Assembly: GCA_017524725.1 (NCBI GenBank)
Contig: JAFXUZ010000029.1
Coordinates: 105,672-169,671 of the forward strand
Source of the DNA: Clostridia bacterium
GTDB taxonomy: Bacteria > Bacillota > Clostridia > Christensenellales > Aristaeellaceae
Length of the DNA: 64,000 bases
Reading direction: 5' to 3'
Shown piece by piece: positions 23,716 through 31,467 of this stretch; the stretch's first letter is position 1, and each line of letters opens with the position of its first letter. The notes beneath the pieces were generated by a model that saw only the letters and a list, made by a program, of their open reading frames with translations, made no database searches and was not told where the DNA came from. The translations under genes and the position numbers were made by a program.

Positions 23716-25689
23716 TCAGGCGGCGTCATCCATCTCGCCCGCTTCCAGGCGGTCGATGAAATCCACGATCCCTTCGGGGGAGTACCAAGGCGCGTCCAGG
23801 GCGAAGGTGCCGCTGCCCCATTCGGCGGTCATCGGCACCGTTCCCTCAGAGGATACGAACCGGCCGTTTTCATCGATCCCCAGCTTGAGATTGCCGGAAT
23901 AACTGGATACCAGGCCGATGGCGTCGTACCACAGGTTGATGACGCAGTCCCCGCCGCCGGGCTGCCTGCCGATGACCTTTGCCAGGTCCTGCTTTGCGGC
24001 GTAGAAGGCAAAGGCGTTGCCGCAGGAATAGGTGGAGGGGGAAGTGACGATATAGAATTCATATTGCCCGCCCCAGCCGTCGCGGTCGTCCATGACGCCG
24101 TCCAGGTTGGTGTCCACATGCATCCAGTCGCTGTTGTAGGCCCCGGTGTAGGTGTTCATGTAGGTAATATTGACATCGCCGTCGGGGGTGAGGAAGCCCA
24201 GCAGCTGGCAAAGCGACTGGGCGTCGCCGCCGCCGTTGTTGCTCAGGTCGAAGACCACGCGCCTCACCTCAGGGGTGCGGGAGATGATCTCGAAGCAGCT
24301 GTAGAAGAAGCCGAAAGTGTCGTATTCCCAGTCGTCTTCGGTCGGAAGGGCCAGGTAATAGAAGGACGACACAGAATCATCGGACCGGAAGGAATCGAAG
24401 GTGATGATGGCGGTGTCCCCGTGGATCTGCAGGCTGTTTTCGGCGATCTCCTCCGGACAGAGCCAGTCCATCAGGCAGGTCCATTTCATCATCTGCTGGT
24501 TGGCGGGGCCCAGCCAGCGGGAATAATCGTCGCCCAGGACCCAGCGGGTAAGCGTCTCCACGTCACGATCGTCGCGGAGAACGCCGTCCCATTTTTCGTC
24601 CTCTTCCTCCTCTTCTTCCATGCCGGCGGGGAAGACGGCCCCGCTCCTGAGGGCGGAAGCGGCGAGATCCAGGTCTTCCTCGTGGCAGTCCCGGATGAAA
24701 AGCAGCGTGGCCCCGGTGTCAAAGACGCCGCTGTCGCCGGTGTAGCCGTCGTGGGAGGTGTCAAAATAGATGTTGAGGAGCCTGTCCACGCCGGAACGGA
24801 TATCGCCGGCGTCCAGGGAGAGGAGCAGGGGTTCGAGGCCGACGTTTTTGATGTATTCCATCATCGAGGTGTAGCCGGTCTCGCTGCTGCGGCCGTGGAG
24901 CAGGTCCATCATCATGGAGAGGGTGCCAAGGTAATAGCGGCTGTAGGAGGGCGTAAGGTTCTCCCGCTCCGCGAAGGGCCCCGAATAAAGGGCATCCTGG
25001 TAGGGACTGGGATTGACGGAGCCGTAGGCGTAGGAATTGTCATCGCTCAGGTAGCTGACGTCATAAAAATCCTGCCCGTTGTAGATAAAGGCGTAGCCGG
25101 TCATGTTTTGGCCGAACATGACCTCCGCCGCCTGGAAGGGGATCAGGATGTCCTTGCCGACAGGGATCATTTTAAGACCGTAGTCGTCAAGGGAGATCAC
25201 CAGATCCTCTCCGGGATCGTAGGTGCTGTCGTGTCCTTCTGAAAACTGCATGACACTGGTGGGCGATGCGCCGGCGAGGTTCATATACCCCATGAATTCC
25301 TCCGGGTCCGACAGGGAAACCGTGTTGCTGCCGGCGTCGAAGACTGCGGAGCCGTCGCCGCATTTTAAGGTGATCCTGTTATTCAGGAGCATGTGGGGCC
25401 GTAGGGAGTAGTCGTTCACTTCGGCCAGGGCGAGGCAGAGTTCCAGGTAATCCGTGACCGAAACAAAAGGCACGTCCTCCCAGGAGGAAACATGCCACAC
25501 CTTCAGTTCCTCGGGGGACAGGAGCGTTCCCAGGTAGACCATGGCGGTGTGGGATACCTTCGCGGTATCCGCCGGCTTTTCCCCTTCCCGGGCTGCTTCT
25601 ATGATCTCCACCAGAGGAACGCTCCCGGCCCGGGCTGCCGACATGCAGAGAAAGACGAGCGCCAGAGAAAGGGAAAACAGTTTTTTCAT
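23716..25689 (-). CDS. Secreted S41-family (C-terminal processing) serine peptidase
   Basis: Extracellular serine peptidase of 657 residues. A signal peptide occupies about 1-21 (LSLALVFLCMSAARA). The N-terminal 400 residues are not recognised in detail. The S41 core lies in about 430-620: VVFDLSNNGGGDAQSLCQLL and TSPSTYSCGNAFAFYAAKQD, where the Ser of SCGN is the likely nucleophile. No PDZ domain is obvious. There is an acidic run (EEEEEDEK) near residue 360. It converges with the 2H phosphoesterase remnant and has its own GGAGG site. Substrate unknown. The catalytic assignment is by motif position only. Confidence 0.78.
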   Translation of the reverse strand: MKKLFSLSLALVFLCMSAARAGSVPLVEIIEAAREGEKPADTAKVSHTAMVYLGTLLSPEELKVWHVSSWEDVPFVSVTDYLELCLALAEVNDYSLRPHMLLNNRITLKCGDGSAVFDAGSNTVSLSDPEEFMGYMNLAGASPTSVMQFSEGHDSTYDPGEDLVISLDDYGLKMIPVGKDILIPFQAAEVMFGQNMTGYAFIYNGQDFYDVSYLSDDNSYAYGSVNPSPYQDALYSGPFAERENLTPSYSRYYLGTLSMMMDLLHGRSSETGYTSMMEYIKNVGLEPLLLSLDAGDIRSGVDRLLNIYFDTSHDGYTGDSGVFDTGATLLFIRDCHEEDLDLAASALRSGAVFPAGMEEEEEEDEKWDGVLRDDRDVETLTRWVLGDDYSRWLGPANQQMMKWTCLMDWLCPEEIAENSLQIHGDTAIITFDSFRSDDSVSSFYYLALPTEDDWEYDTFGFFYSCFEIISRTPEVRRVVFDLSNNGGGDAQSLCQLLGFLTPDGDVNITYMNTYTGAYNSDWMHVDTNLDGVMDDRDGWGGQYEFYIVTSPSTYSCGNAFAFYAAKQDLAKVIGRQPGGGDCVINLWYDAIGLVSSYSGNLKLGIDENGRFVSSEGTVPMTAEWGSGTFALDAPWYSPEGIVDFIDRLEAGEMDDAA

Positions 25690-25781
25690 GCCATACCTCC
25701 GTACGGTTCAGTCGGGATAAGCTGCTTTAAAAAACGAATCAAGGCCATGAGGGGGGCCGGCACTCCGCTGTCCTTACATTT

Positions 25782-26996
25782 TCATGCGCCCCGGGCGTTC
25801 CTGCGGATGCCGTACCAGACGTCGGCCAGGGCGGTGACGGCGATGATCCCGGCGGCGATGGCCGCGGCGGTCAGGGTGGCCTCCAGTCCCAGGAAACTGA
25901 ACATGGACCAGTCCCCGGAAACGCCCGCCCGCATGGTCAGGTACAAAAGTCCTCCGGGGACCATCGGGATGATCCCGGTGACCAGGAAAACCGTGACCGG
26001 GCAGCGCCGGATACGGCACAGGATCTCCGATGCGAGGGTAACGCCGGCGCTTCCGAAGAAGAAAACCGCAAACGTGGTCATGCCCCGTCCCTCCGCCAGG
26101 AGCGCCAGCAGCCAGCCCAAAAGACCGGTAATGCCCGCGATGAGTGAATTTGGCATGTCCAGGCCGAACAGCCGGGCGAAGGAAAAGGACCCGAAAAATG
26201 CCGCGGAAAGGGCGACAAGTGCCGGGGGCGTCAGCCATTCGCCGCCAGACGAGGCGGTGAAGGCAAAACCGAAGGCAATGACAAGACTTAATAGGGCGCT
26301 TTCCGCAAACCGGAGAAGGCCCGATATCAGGTCCCCGCTGAACATGTCCCGGATGGAATTGGTCAGCGCAATGCCGGGGACGAACAGCATGACGCAGCCC
26401 ATGGCGATGGATGAGGAGGATAATCCGGCCTGGGCGGGGATCCATATCAGCGCGCCGCCCAAGGCGGAGGCGAGGATCACGGCGTAATAATCGTTCAGGC
26501 GGATGCGCTTGAGGAATGTATGCACCAGGTGCAGTACGGCGCACAGCACTCCCGAGATCAGGGCGTCCGCCAGGCCGCCGCCGAAAAACAGGCAGAAGGA
26601 GGCCGCCGCCAGGCTCCAGTCCGTCAGGACGCGAAGACGCGCGGGTTCGGGCGTCTTCCGGATGGCGGCGATCCTTTCGTTCATGCTTTCAAGTGACATG
26701 GGACAGGCGCAGATCTCCCGGGACAGCTGGTTGTACATCGACAGCTTTTTAAGGTCCACCCGGGAGGACCCGACGGCCCGCGACTGGGTGAGGATACCCC
26801 ACCGGGAACTGGCTGCCGTCACGACGATGGACGAGGGGATGACGAACAGGTCCACCCGCTCGGCGCCGCAGGCGGTCATGATAAGGCTGATGGTGGATTC
26901 CACCCGGTCCACTTCGCCCCCCGCGCACAGGATGCCTTCGCCGATATCGATGGCCGAGGACAAAAGCCGTGGCGCGTCCTCCTTTGGAAAAACCAT
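25782..26996 (-). CDS. ThrE-type threonine/serine exporter (fused two-domain form)
   Basis: An integral membrane exporter of 404 residues. The N-terminal cytosolic part (about 1-115: GEGILCAGGEVDRVESTIS, VDLFVIPSSIVVTAAS) is typical for the ThrE family. About ten membrane segments follow, falling into the two conserved blocks that are separate proteins in many Firmicutes (five plus five). AAGGAG precedes the ATG at 26996, and a consensus promoter lies at 27032-27060. Single gene. It would export threonine, serine or small peptides; the exact substrate is inferred. Confidence 0.85.
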   Translation of the reverse strand: MVFPKEDAPRLLSSAIDIGEGILCAGGEVDRVESTISLIMTACGAERVDLFVIPSSIVVTAASSRWGILTQSRAVGSSRVDLKKLSMYNQLSREICACPMSLESMNERIAAIRKTPEPARLRVLTDWSLAAASFCLFFGGGLADALISGVLCAVLHLVHTFLKRIRLNDYYAVILASALGGALIWIPAQAGLSSSSIAMGCVMLFVPGIALTNSIRDMFSGDLISGLLRFAESALLSLVIAFGFAFTASSGGEWLTPPALVALSAAFFGSFSFARLFGLDMPNSLIAGITGLLGWLLALLAEGRGMTTFAVFFFGSAGVTLASEILCRIRRCPVTVFLVTGIIPMVPGGLLYLTMRAGVSGDWSMFSFLGLEATLTAAAIAAGIIAVTALADVWYGIRRNARGA

Positions 26997-27031
26997 GCTT
27001 CCGGACTCCTTGAAAATGCTGTATTTCCTAT

Positions 27032-27060
27032 ATTATATTCCGTCGTGTACCGCTTTTCAA
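27032..27060 (-). promoter_or_regulatory. Promoter of the ThrE-type gene
   Basis: On the minus strand TTGAAA (27055-27060), 17-base spacer, TATAAT (27032-27037). Confidence 0.7.
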
Positions 27061-27148
27061 GTGGTGCAAAGGGCTTCACCTCTCCTGCGCGGGCTGAGGC
27101 GGAGGACTTTACATGCTTCTGCGCCCGATGTATGATTGACGGGATGAC

Positions 27149-27172
27149 GCCCTCCGGAATGAAACGGAGGGC
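27149..27172 (+). promoter_or_regulatory. Leader hairpin before the zinc-ribbon gene
   Basis: GCCCTCCG (27149-27156) and CGGAGGGC (27165-27172) are perfect 8-base arms with an 8-base loop, ending 18 bases before the ribosome binding site of the next gene. No U-tract. Confidence 0.4.
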
Positions 27173-27206
27173 CCTTCGGAGCAGGAATTTGGGAGGAGGA
27201 TGCGCA

Positions 27207-27434
27207 ATGCAATGTCCTTTTTGCGGGCAGGAGATGCAGCAGGGGATCCTGTCGGGAGACGGAAGGTCCAACGTTTGCTTTAAAGCCGGGGATAAGAAGA
27301 CCGGCTGGTTTGACAGCATGATGGGCACGGGAAAGCTTACGGCAGTCAAACATACTTTGGTATCATTCAGCATTGAAGCGTTTTTCTGCGACCGCTGCAA
27401 AAAAATGATCATTGAAACGGATATACAGGGATAG
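27207..27434 (+). CDS. Small zinc-ribbon protein (DUF6487-like)
   Basis: A 75-residue protein with CPFCGQEM at the N-terminus and CDRCKKMIIETDI at the C-terminus, so four cysteines form one zinc ribbon around a beta-rich middle (KLTAVKHTLVSFS). Proteins of this pattern are common in clostridia and have no known function. The ATG at 27207 is chosen because GGGAGGAGG ends seven bases upstream; a longer frame to 27045 lacks a site. It stands alone between ThrE and the MerR gene. Confidence 0.7.
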   Translation: MQCPFCGQEMQQGILSGDGRSNVCFKAGDKKTGWFDSMMGTGKLTAVKHTLVSFSIEAFFCDRCKKMIIETDIQG

Positions 27435-27481
27435 ATCGCCTTTTTTTCTTCAAAATATAAAAAATCCCCCTGCGTAAGGTA

Positions 27482-27512
27482 TTGCTCGTTACGCGGCGTC
27501 ATGTTGCACAAT
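27482..27512 (+). promoter_or_regulatory. Possible MerR-type promoter with operator in a 19-base spacer
   Basis: TTGCTC (27482-27487) and CACAAT (27507-27512) are 19 bases apart, the unusual spacing bound by MerR regulators. The spacer holds a near-palindrome, TTACGCGGCGTCA (27489-27501). The outer GTATTG/CAATAC also form an inverted repeat. This would be an autoregulated promoter for the gene below. Confidence 0.4.
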
Positions 27513-27535
27513 ACATGGCGAAAGGAGGCAAGGCT

Positions 27536-28261
27536 ATGTCAAAGTACACGACGGGTGAGATCGCGAAGCTCTGCGGTGTGACCGTAAGGACGGTCCAGTA
27601 TTATGATACCCGGGGCATCCTGATCCCCAGCGAGCTTTCCGAGGGCGGAAGGCGGCTGTACTCGGAGGAGGACCTGAAGCGCCTGAAGGTCATCTGCTTC
27701 CTGCGGGAGATGGACCTGCCGATCGACGCGATCTCCCAGATACTCAGGGAAGAGCATCCCGAAAAGGTGATCTCGCTGCTCATCGAACAGCAGGAGACCG
27801 TCCTTTCCGAGGAGATCGCCGGGAAGCAGGAAAAGCTTGAAAAGCTTCGGGAACTGAAAAACGGACTGAAGGGCCGGGAAGAATTCTCTTTCGAATCCAT
27901 CGGTGACATAGCCGTATTTATGGAAGGCAAGAAAAATCTCAAATGGATGCGCTGGATGATGATCCTGACCGGGATCCCGGTCACGGCGCTGCAGTGGTTC
28001 TCCGTCATTTTCTGGATCCTCAAAGGGATCTGGTGGCCGTTCGCCGTCTGGGTACTCGCGGCCGCAATATGGGGTACGCTGGTCAGCAGGTACTATTTCG
28101 GTCACGTCAAATATATCTGCCCGGAATGCCATGAGGTGTTCAGACCCGCGCTGAAGGAGGCTTTCTGGGCGAACCATACGCCGACCGCCCGCAAGCTTAC
28201 CTGCCCCTCGTGCGGCCGCAAAGGCTTCTGCGTGGAGATCTGGGGAGGTGACGGGAAATGA
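27536..28261 (+). CDS. Membrane-anchored MerR-family regulator with C-terminal zinc ribbon
   Basis: A 241-residue protein. Residues 1-75 are a MerR winged helix (YTTGEIAKLCGVTVRTVQYYD, RLYSEEDLKRL). A coiled-coil dimerisation helix runs to about 125. Two hydrophobic segments at about 140-185 (MMILTGIPVTALQW, WPFAVWVLAAAIWG) should sit in the membrane. The tail has CPECHEVF and CPSCGRKGFC, a zinc ribbon. Such a one-protein membrane sensor is an unusual but known MerR variant. AAAGGAGG precedes the ATG at 27536. Its stop overlaps the YhfC-like ATG (ATGA), so the two are translated together. Confidence 0.82.
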   Translation: MSKYTTGEIAKLCGVTVRTVQYYDTRGILIPSELSEGGRRLYSEEDLKRLKVICFLREMDLPIDAISQILREEHPEKVISLLIEQQETVLSEEIAGKQEKLEKLRELKNGLKGREEFSFESIGDIAVFMEGKKNLKWMRWMMILTGIPVTALQWFSVIFWILKGIWWPFAVWVLAAAIWGTLVSRYYFGHVKYICPECHEVFRPALKEAFWANHTPTARKLTCPSCGRKGFCVEIWGGDGK

Positions 28262-29100
28262 AGGAGTTTGAGGATATCGTCATCGGCAAAAGCAGCATCC
28301 CCGCCCTGATCATCACCGTCGTTCTGATGCTCGCGGTCGCGGCCGTTTTCTTCATCTGCTGGCGTGTGAAGCACAAAGACAGGACGAGTATCCGATATCT
28401 CATTGCCGGGGCCGTCGGGTTCATCCTTTCCGCCCGGGTGCTGGAAATGGGCGTGCATTATTTCTGCATCCTTGCGGACAATCCCGTTTCCCGGTTCATC
28501 AATGGGAACACAGCGGCTTTCGTGCTTTATGGGGTCGTAATGGCCGGCGTTTTCGAGGAATGCGGACGGCATATCGTCCTGAAATATGTGATGAAAAAGG
28601 ACCGTACCCGTGAAAATGCGGTCATGTACGGCATCGGCCACGGCGGGATCGAGATCCTGGCCGTCCTTCTGCCGAACATGATCGCCTATCTTGCCATCGC
28701 CGTGGAATTTTCCAAAGGAAACGCGGAAAGCGCCCTCAGAACGCTGAAGATCACGGAGGAAACCGCCGCCGCCGCGCTCCCGTCCGTTCAGGCGGCCGCC
28801 GCGTTCGATTACGGGATGATGGCCATGAACGTTATCGAGCGGGTGCTTGCGATGCTTCTGCACATCGGGCTCACGGTGATCGTGTTTTACGGCGTGGTCA
28901 GCGCGGGAAAAGGATACCTGCCGCTTGCGATCCTTCTGCATATGCTGATGGATACGTTTGCCGCACTGTACCAGAGGGGCGCGGTGCCGCTTTGGTCGGT
29001 GGAGGCCTGGGGCGCTTTGTGGACCGCCGTGACCCTGTTTATTACCGCGAAGCTTTACGGGAAAATGAAAACGGCGCGGTCGGACGGGAGAGCTGTGTGA
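28258..29100 (+). CDS. YhfC-family intramembrane metalloprotease-like protein
   Basis: A 280-residue protein with about seven membrane segments. The conserved metal-site-like motifs of this CAAX/PrsW-related superfamily are visible: FEECGRHIVLKY, YGIGHGGIEIL and late LLHMLMD. These would place a glutamate pair and two or three histidines inside the membrane. Activity is inferred; substrates are unknown. The ATG at 28258 overlaps the MerR stop codon by four bases. The pairing suggests that the regulator controls this protein or that the protein processes a membrane signal for the regulator. A small CCCCTGT/ACAGGGG hairpin follows (29108-29125). Confidence 0.8.
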   Translation: MKEFEDIVIGKSSIPALIITVVLMLAVAAVFFICWRVKHKDRTSIRYLIAGAVGFILSARVLEMGVHYFCILADNPVSRFINGNTAAFVLYGVVMAGVFEECGRHIVLKYVMKKDRTRENAVMYGIGHGGIEILAVLLPNMIAYLAIAVEFSKGNAESALRTLKITEETAAAALPSVQAAAAFDYGMMAMNVIERVLAMLLHIGLTVIVFYGVVSAGKGYLPLAILLHMLMDTFAALYQRGAVPLWSVEAWGALWTAVTLFITAKLYGKMKTARSDGRAV

Positions 29101-29157
29101 TAAAGCCCCCCTGTCCGCACAGGGGAAAACCTGATCCGCCTTCCGGTATAAAGCCGC

Positions 29158-29187
29158 TTGCGGCACGGGGCCCGTCTGAGGTATAAT
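29158..29187 (+). promoter_or_regulatory. Promoter of the mutarotase gene
   Basis: TTGCGG (29158-29163), 18-base spacer, consensus TATAAT (29182-29187), 25 bases before the start. Confidence 0.5.
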
Positions 29188-29211
29188 CAAACAAAAAAGG
29201 GAGGCTTCGAT

Positions 29212-29529
29212 ATGGAACGGTACGCGTGGCGGGGCAGGGTCAAGGAAGGCTGCATCGAGGAATACAAGCGGCGGCACGCCGAGATCTGGCCCGAGATGAA
29301 GGCCGTGCTCAAGGAGGCGGGGATCTGCAATTACACGATCTTTGCGTCCGGGAATGAGCTGTTCGGTTATTATGAATGCGAAAAGGGCGTGGACTACGCC
29401 GTCAGGTACCAGAACGGCAATGAAGTGGTGCAGAAATGGGAAGAGCACATGAAGGACATCCTGTTTTTTGAAAACACCGGGGAGGGTGAAGCCCAGCCCA
29501 AGCTGATCGAGGTCTTCAGGCTGGACTGA
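29212..29529 (+). CDS. rhaM: L-rhamnose mutarotase
   Basis: Interconverts the alpha and beta anomers of L-rhamnose. It is a 105-residue dimeric alpha-beta barrel. The family pattern is clear: a RVKEGCIEEYKRRHAEIWPEM helix with the catalytic His, then GICNYTIFASGNELFGYYE and the tail EVFRLD. AAGGGAGG precedes the ATG at 29212. It is a single gene with its own promoter and terminator. No other rhamnose genes are nearby, but it stands right before the polysaccharide locus; rhamnose occurs in the pectic backbone to which arabinan chains are attached, which fits. Confidence 0.9.
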   Translation: MERYAWRGRVKEGCIEEYKRRHAEIWPEMKAVLKEAGICNYTIFASGNELFGYYECEKGVDYAVRYQNGNEVVQKWEEHMKDILFFENTGEGEAQPKLIEVFRLD

Positions 29530-29611
29530 CCGGCTTGTGACCGCAGACAGCATACGAAGGAAGCATCCAAAGAAACTCATGACCCGGGGGAAAAACCGGG
29601 ACAGGAAGGAG

Positions 29612-29641
29612 CGGCCGCGGAAATGATCCGCGGCCGTTTTT
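29612..29641 (+). terminator. Strong terminator after rhaM
   Basis: CGGCCGCGGA (29612-29621) pairs with TCCGCGGCCG (29627-29636) around a five-base loop, followed by five Ts. Confidence 0.92.
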
Positions 29642-29956
29642 GCGCGCCGGAAAGCGGCCGGAGGGGGCTGTTCCCCGGGCCGGACGACTCCGCGGAAAGC
29701 GCGGAAAAAAGCGGAAAGCGCGAAAAAAAGAAGCGGCGGAAAGCGCATGACAGGTACAGGGGATGCGCAGGCACTCCGACCGATCCGCACAGACATGACC
29801 GATGTGACCTGGACGGCATCATATTTTGTGTAAAAAAATGAAAATAAGCCTATTGACAATTACCTGTTTTTCCATTATCATTTAACTATGGTAACTCGCT
29901 TAATGATTTGACTTTTTCCAAAGTAAAATGCTGACGACGAAGAAAGGGTGTCCCGG
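29642..29956. other. Spacer before the polysaccharide locus
   Basis: No gene is seen. A purine-rich tract at about 29690-29750 repeats GCGGAAAGCGCG and runs of A. An AT-rich segment from 29820 holds the locus promoter (29853-29881). The leader of about 70 bases before the GH43 gene has no obvious hairpin. Confidence 0.5.
29853..29881 (+). promoter_or_regulatory. Sigma-A promoter of the arabinan locus
   Basis: Consensus TTGACA (29853-29858), 17-base spacer, TATCAT (29876-29881). It is the only strong promoter found before the 19 kb run of plus-strand genes. Confidence 0.75.
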
Positions 29957-31408
29957 ATGAAAAAAAGGACCCTGGCTGCGATGATCGTATCGGGAATGAT
30001 ATGCCTGTCCTTTTCCGGCGGCCCGGCAGAGGAGCCGGGATCGGAGGCGGAGGAAGTGGTGAAGCCGCCCAAATACAAAAGCGTTTCGGTCCATGACCCT
30101 TCGGTGATCAGGGCAGAGGACGGGACCTTTTATATTTTCGGCAGCCACATGGCGGCGGCCGTATCGGAAGACCTGATCAGCTGGACATCCATCAGCAAGG
30201 ATGCCCAGGGCGGCTGCACGCTGGTCGAAAACGTGCAGGAGCAGATGAAGGAGGCCCTTTCCTGGGCGAAAACGACCACCTTCTGGGCTCCGGACGTGCA
30301 GCGGCTGCCCGACGGACGCTACGCCATGTATTACTGCACCTGCGAAGGTTCAAGTCCCCTGTCGGCGATGGGCCTTGCGATCGCGGACAGGCCGGAAGGC
30401 CCTTATGCGGATCAGGGCATTTTTCTGAAAAGCGGCATGGCCGGCTACAACGCCAATTATTACCCCAACGTGGTGGATCCCTGCGCTTTTTTTGACAGGA
30501 ACGGCAGGCTGTGGATGGTGTACGGCAGCTATTCCGGCGGGATCTTCATTCTGGAAATGGATCCGGAAACGGGCTTTCCCCTGGAAGGCCAGGATTACGG
30601 CAAAAAGCTGCTGGGCAAGAACCACGCCCGCATCGAAGGTCCCTACATCCTGTACAGCCCGGAAACGGAATATTATTACCTGTTCCTGTCCTTCGGCGGA
30701 CTGGACAGCAACGGCGGATACAACATCCGTGTGTGCCGCTCCAGGCAACCGGACGGGCCCTATGAGGACAGCCTGGGCCAGGAAATGATCAGGTGCGGCG
30801 GCGCCAACGGCACCTTCTTCCATGACCCGGACTATGAACCTTACGGGGTCAAGCTGATGGGCGGATACAAATTTGAAGCTGTCGAAAGCGACACCAACAA
30901 AATGGTGCAGGCTTTCCGCTCGCCGGGACACAACAGCGCTTATTACGAGGAGGAGACCGGCAGGTATTTCCTGATCTTCCATACGCGCTATGCGGGCAGC
31001 GGCGAAAGCTTCTCCGTCCGGGTGCACCAGATGTTCATGAACGAGGAGGGCTGGCCGGTGGTTTCCCCCCTCCGGTATACCGGGGAGGGCAGGGAGGCGC
31101 CCCCGACGGAACACCGCCCCGGCGTGTACAAGGTCCTAAACCATGAACATGATATCAACTCTGTGGAGCATGTTTCCCAAATCGCCGTGCTGCATGGCGA
31201 CGGCACTGTGGACGGTGCGTACGGGGGGACCTGGGAGAGCACAGAGGACGGCACCGTACGCCTGACGCTGGACGGGGAGGCCTATACCGGGGTATTCACA
31301 CGGGCCCTGGACGGCGCCCAGAGCGCCTGGGTGACCTGCTTTACGGCGCTGAACGAAAAGGGAGAGGCTGTCTGGGGCATCCGGACGGACGATGACATCG
31401 GACGGTAA
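29957..31408 (+). CDS. Secreted GH43 glycosidase (endo-arabinanase/arabinofuranosidase type), copy 1
   Basis: A 483-residue secreted enzyme. A signal peptide covers about 1-25. The five-bladed GH43 propeller follows: general base Asp47 in VHDPSVI, FWAPDVQRLPDGRY, VVDPCAFFDRNGRLWMVYGS and the catalytic Glu region IEGPYILYSPE. The last 90 residues form a beta-barrel module (DGTVDGAYGGTWE to WGIR) also present in the GH43 at the end of the locus. It should cut alpha-1,5-arabinan or remove arabinose. The ATG at 29957 is preferred over the GTG at 29948, which would overlap the AAAGGG site. First gene of the locus. Confidence 0.88.
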   Translation: MKKRTLAAMIVSGMICLSFSGGPAEEPGSEAEEVVKPPKYKSVSVHDPSVIRAEDGTFYIFGSHMAAAVSEDLISWTSISKDAQGGCTLVENVQEQMKEALSWAKTTTFWAPDVQRLPDGRYAMYYCTCEGSSPLSAMGLAIADRPEGPYADQGIFLKSGMAGYNANYYPNVVDPCAFFDRNGRLWMVYGSYSGGIFILEMDPETGFPLEGQDYGKKLLGKNHARIEGPYILYSPETEYYYLFLSFGGLDSNGGYNIRVCRSRQPDGPYEDSLGQEMIRCGGANGTFFHDPDYEPYGVKLMGGYKFEAVESDTNKMVQAFRSPGHNSAYYEEETGRYFLIFHTRYAGSGESFSVRVHQMFMNEEGWPVVSPLRYTGEGREAPPTEHRPGVYKVLNHEHDINSVEHVSQIAVLHGDGTVDGAYGGTWESTEDGTVRLTLDGEAYTGVFTRALDGAQSAWVTCFTALNEKGEAVWGIRTDDDIGR

Positions 31409-31467
31409 AGCTGTTCTTCGGAGCATTTTCGGATCAATATCTATTTCAGAACCGGGAGGTGCGTTTG

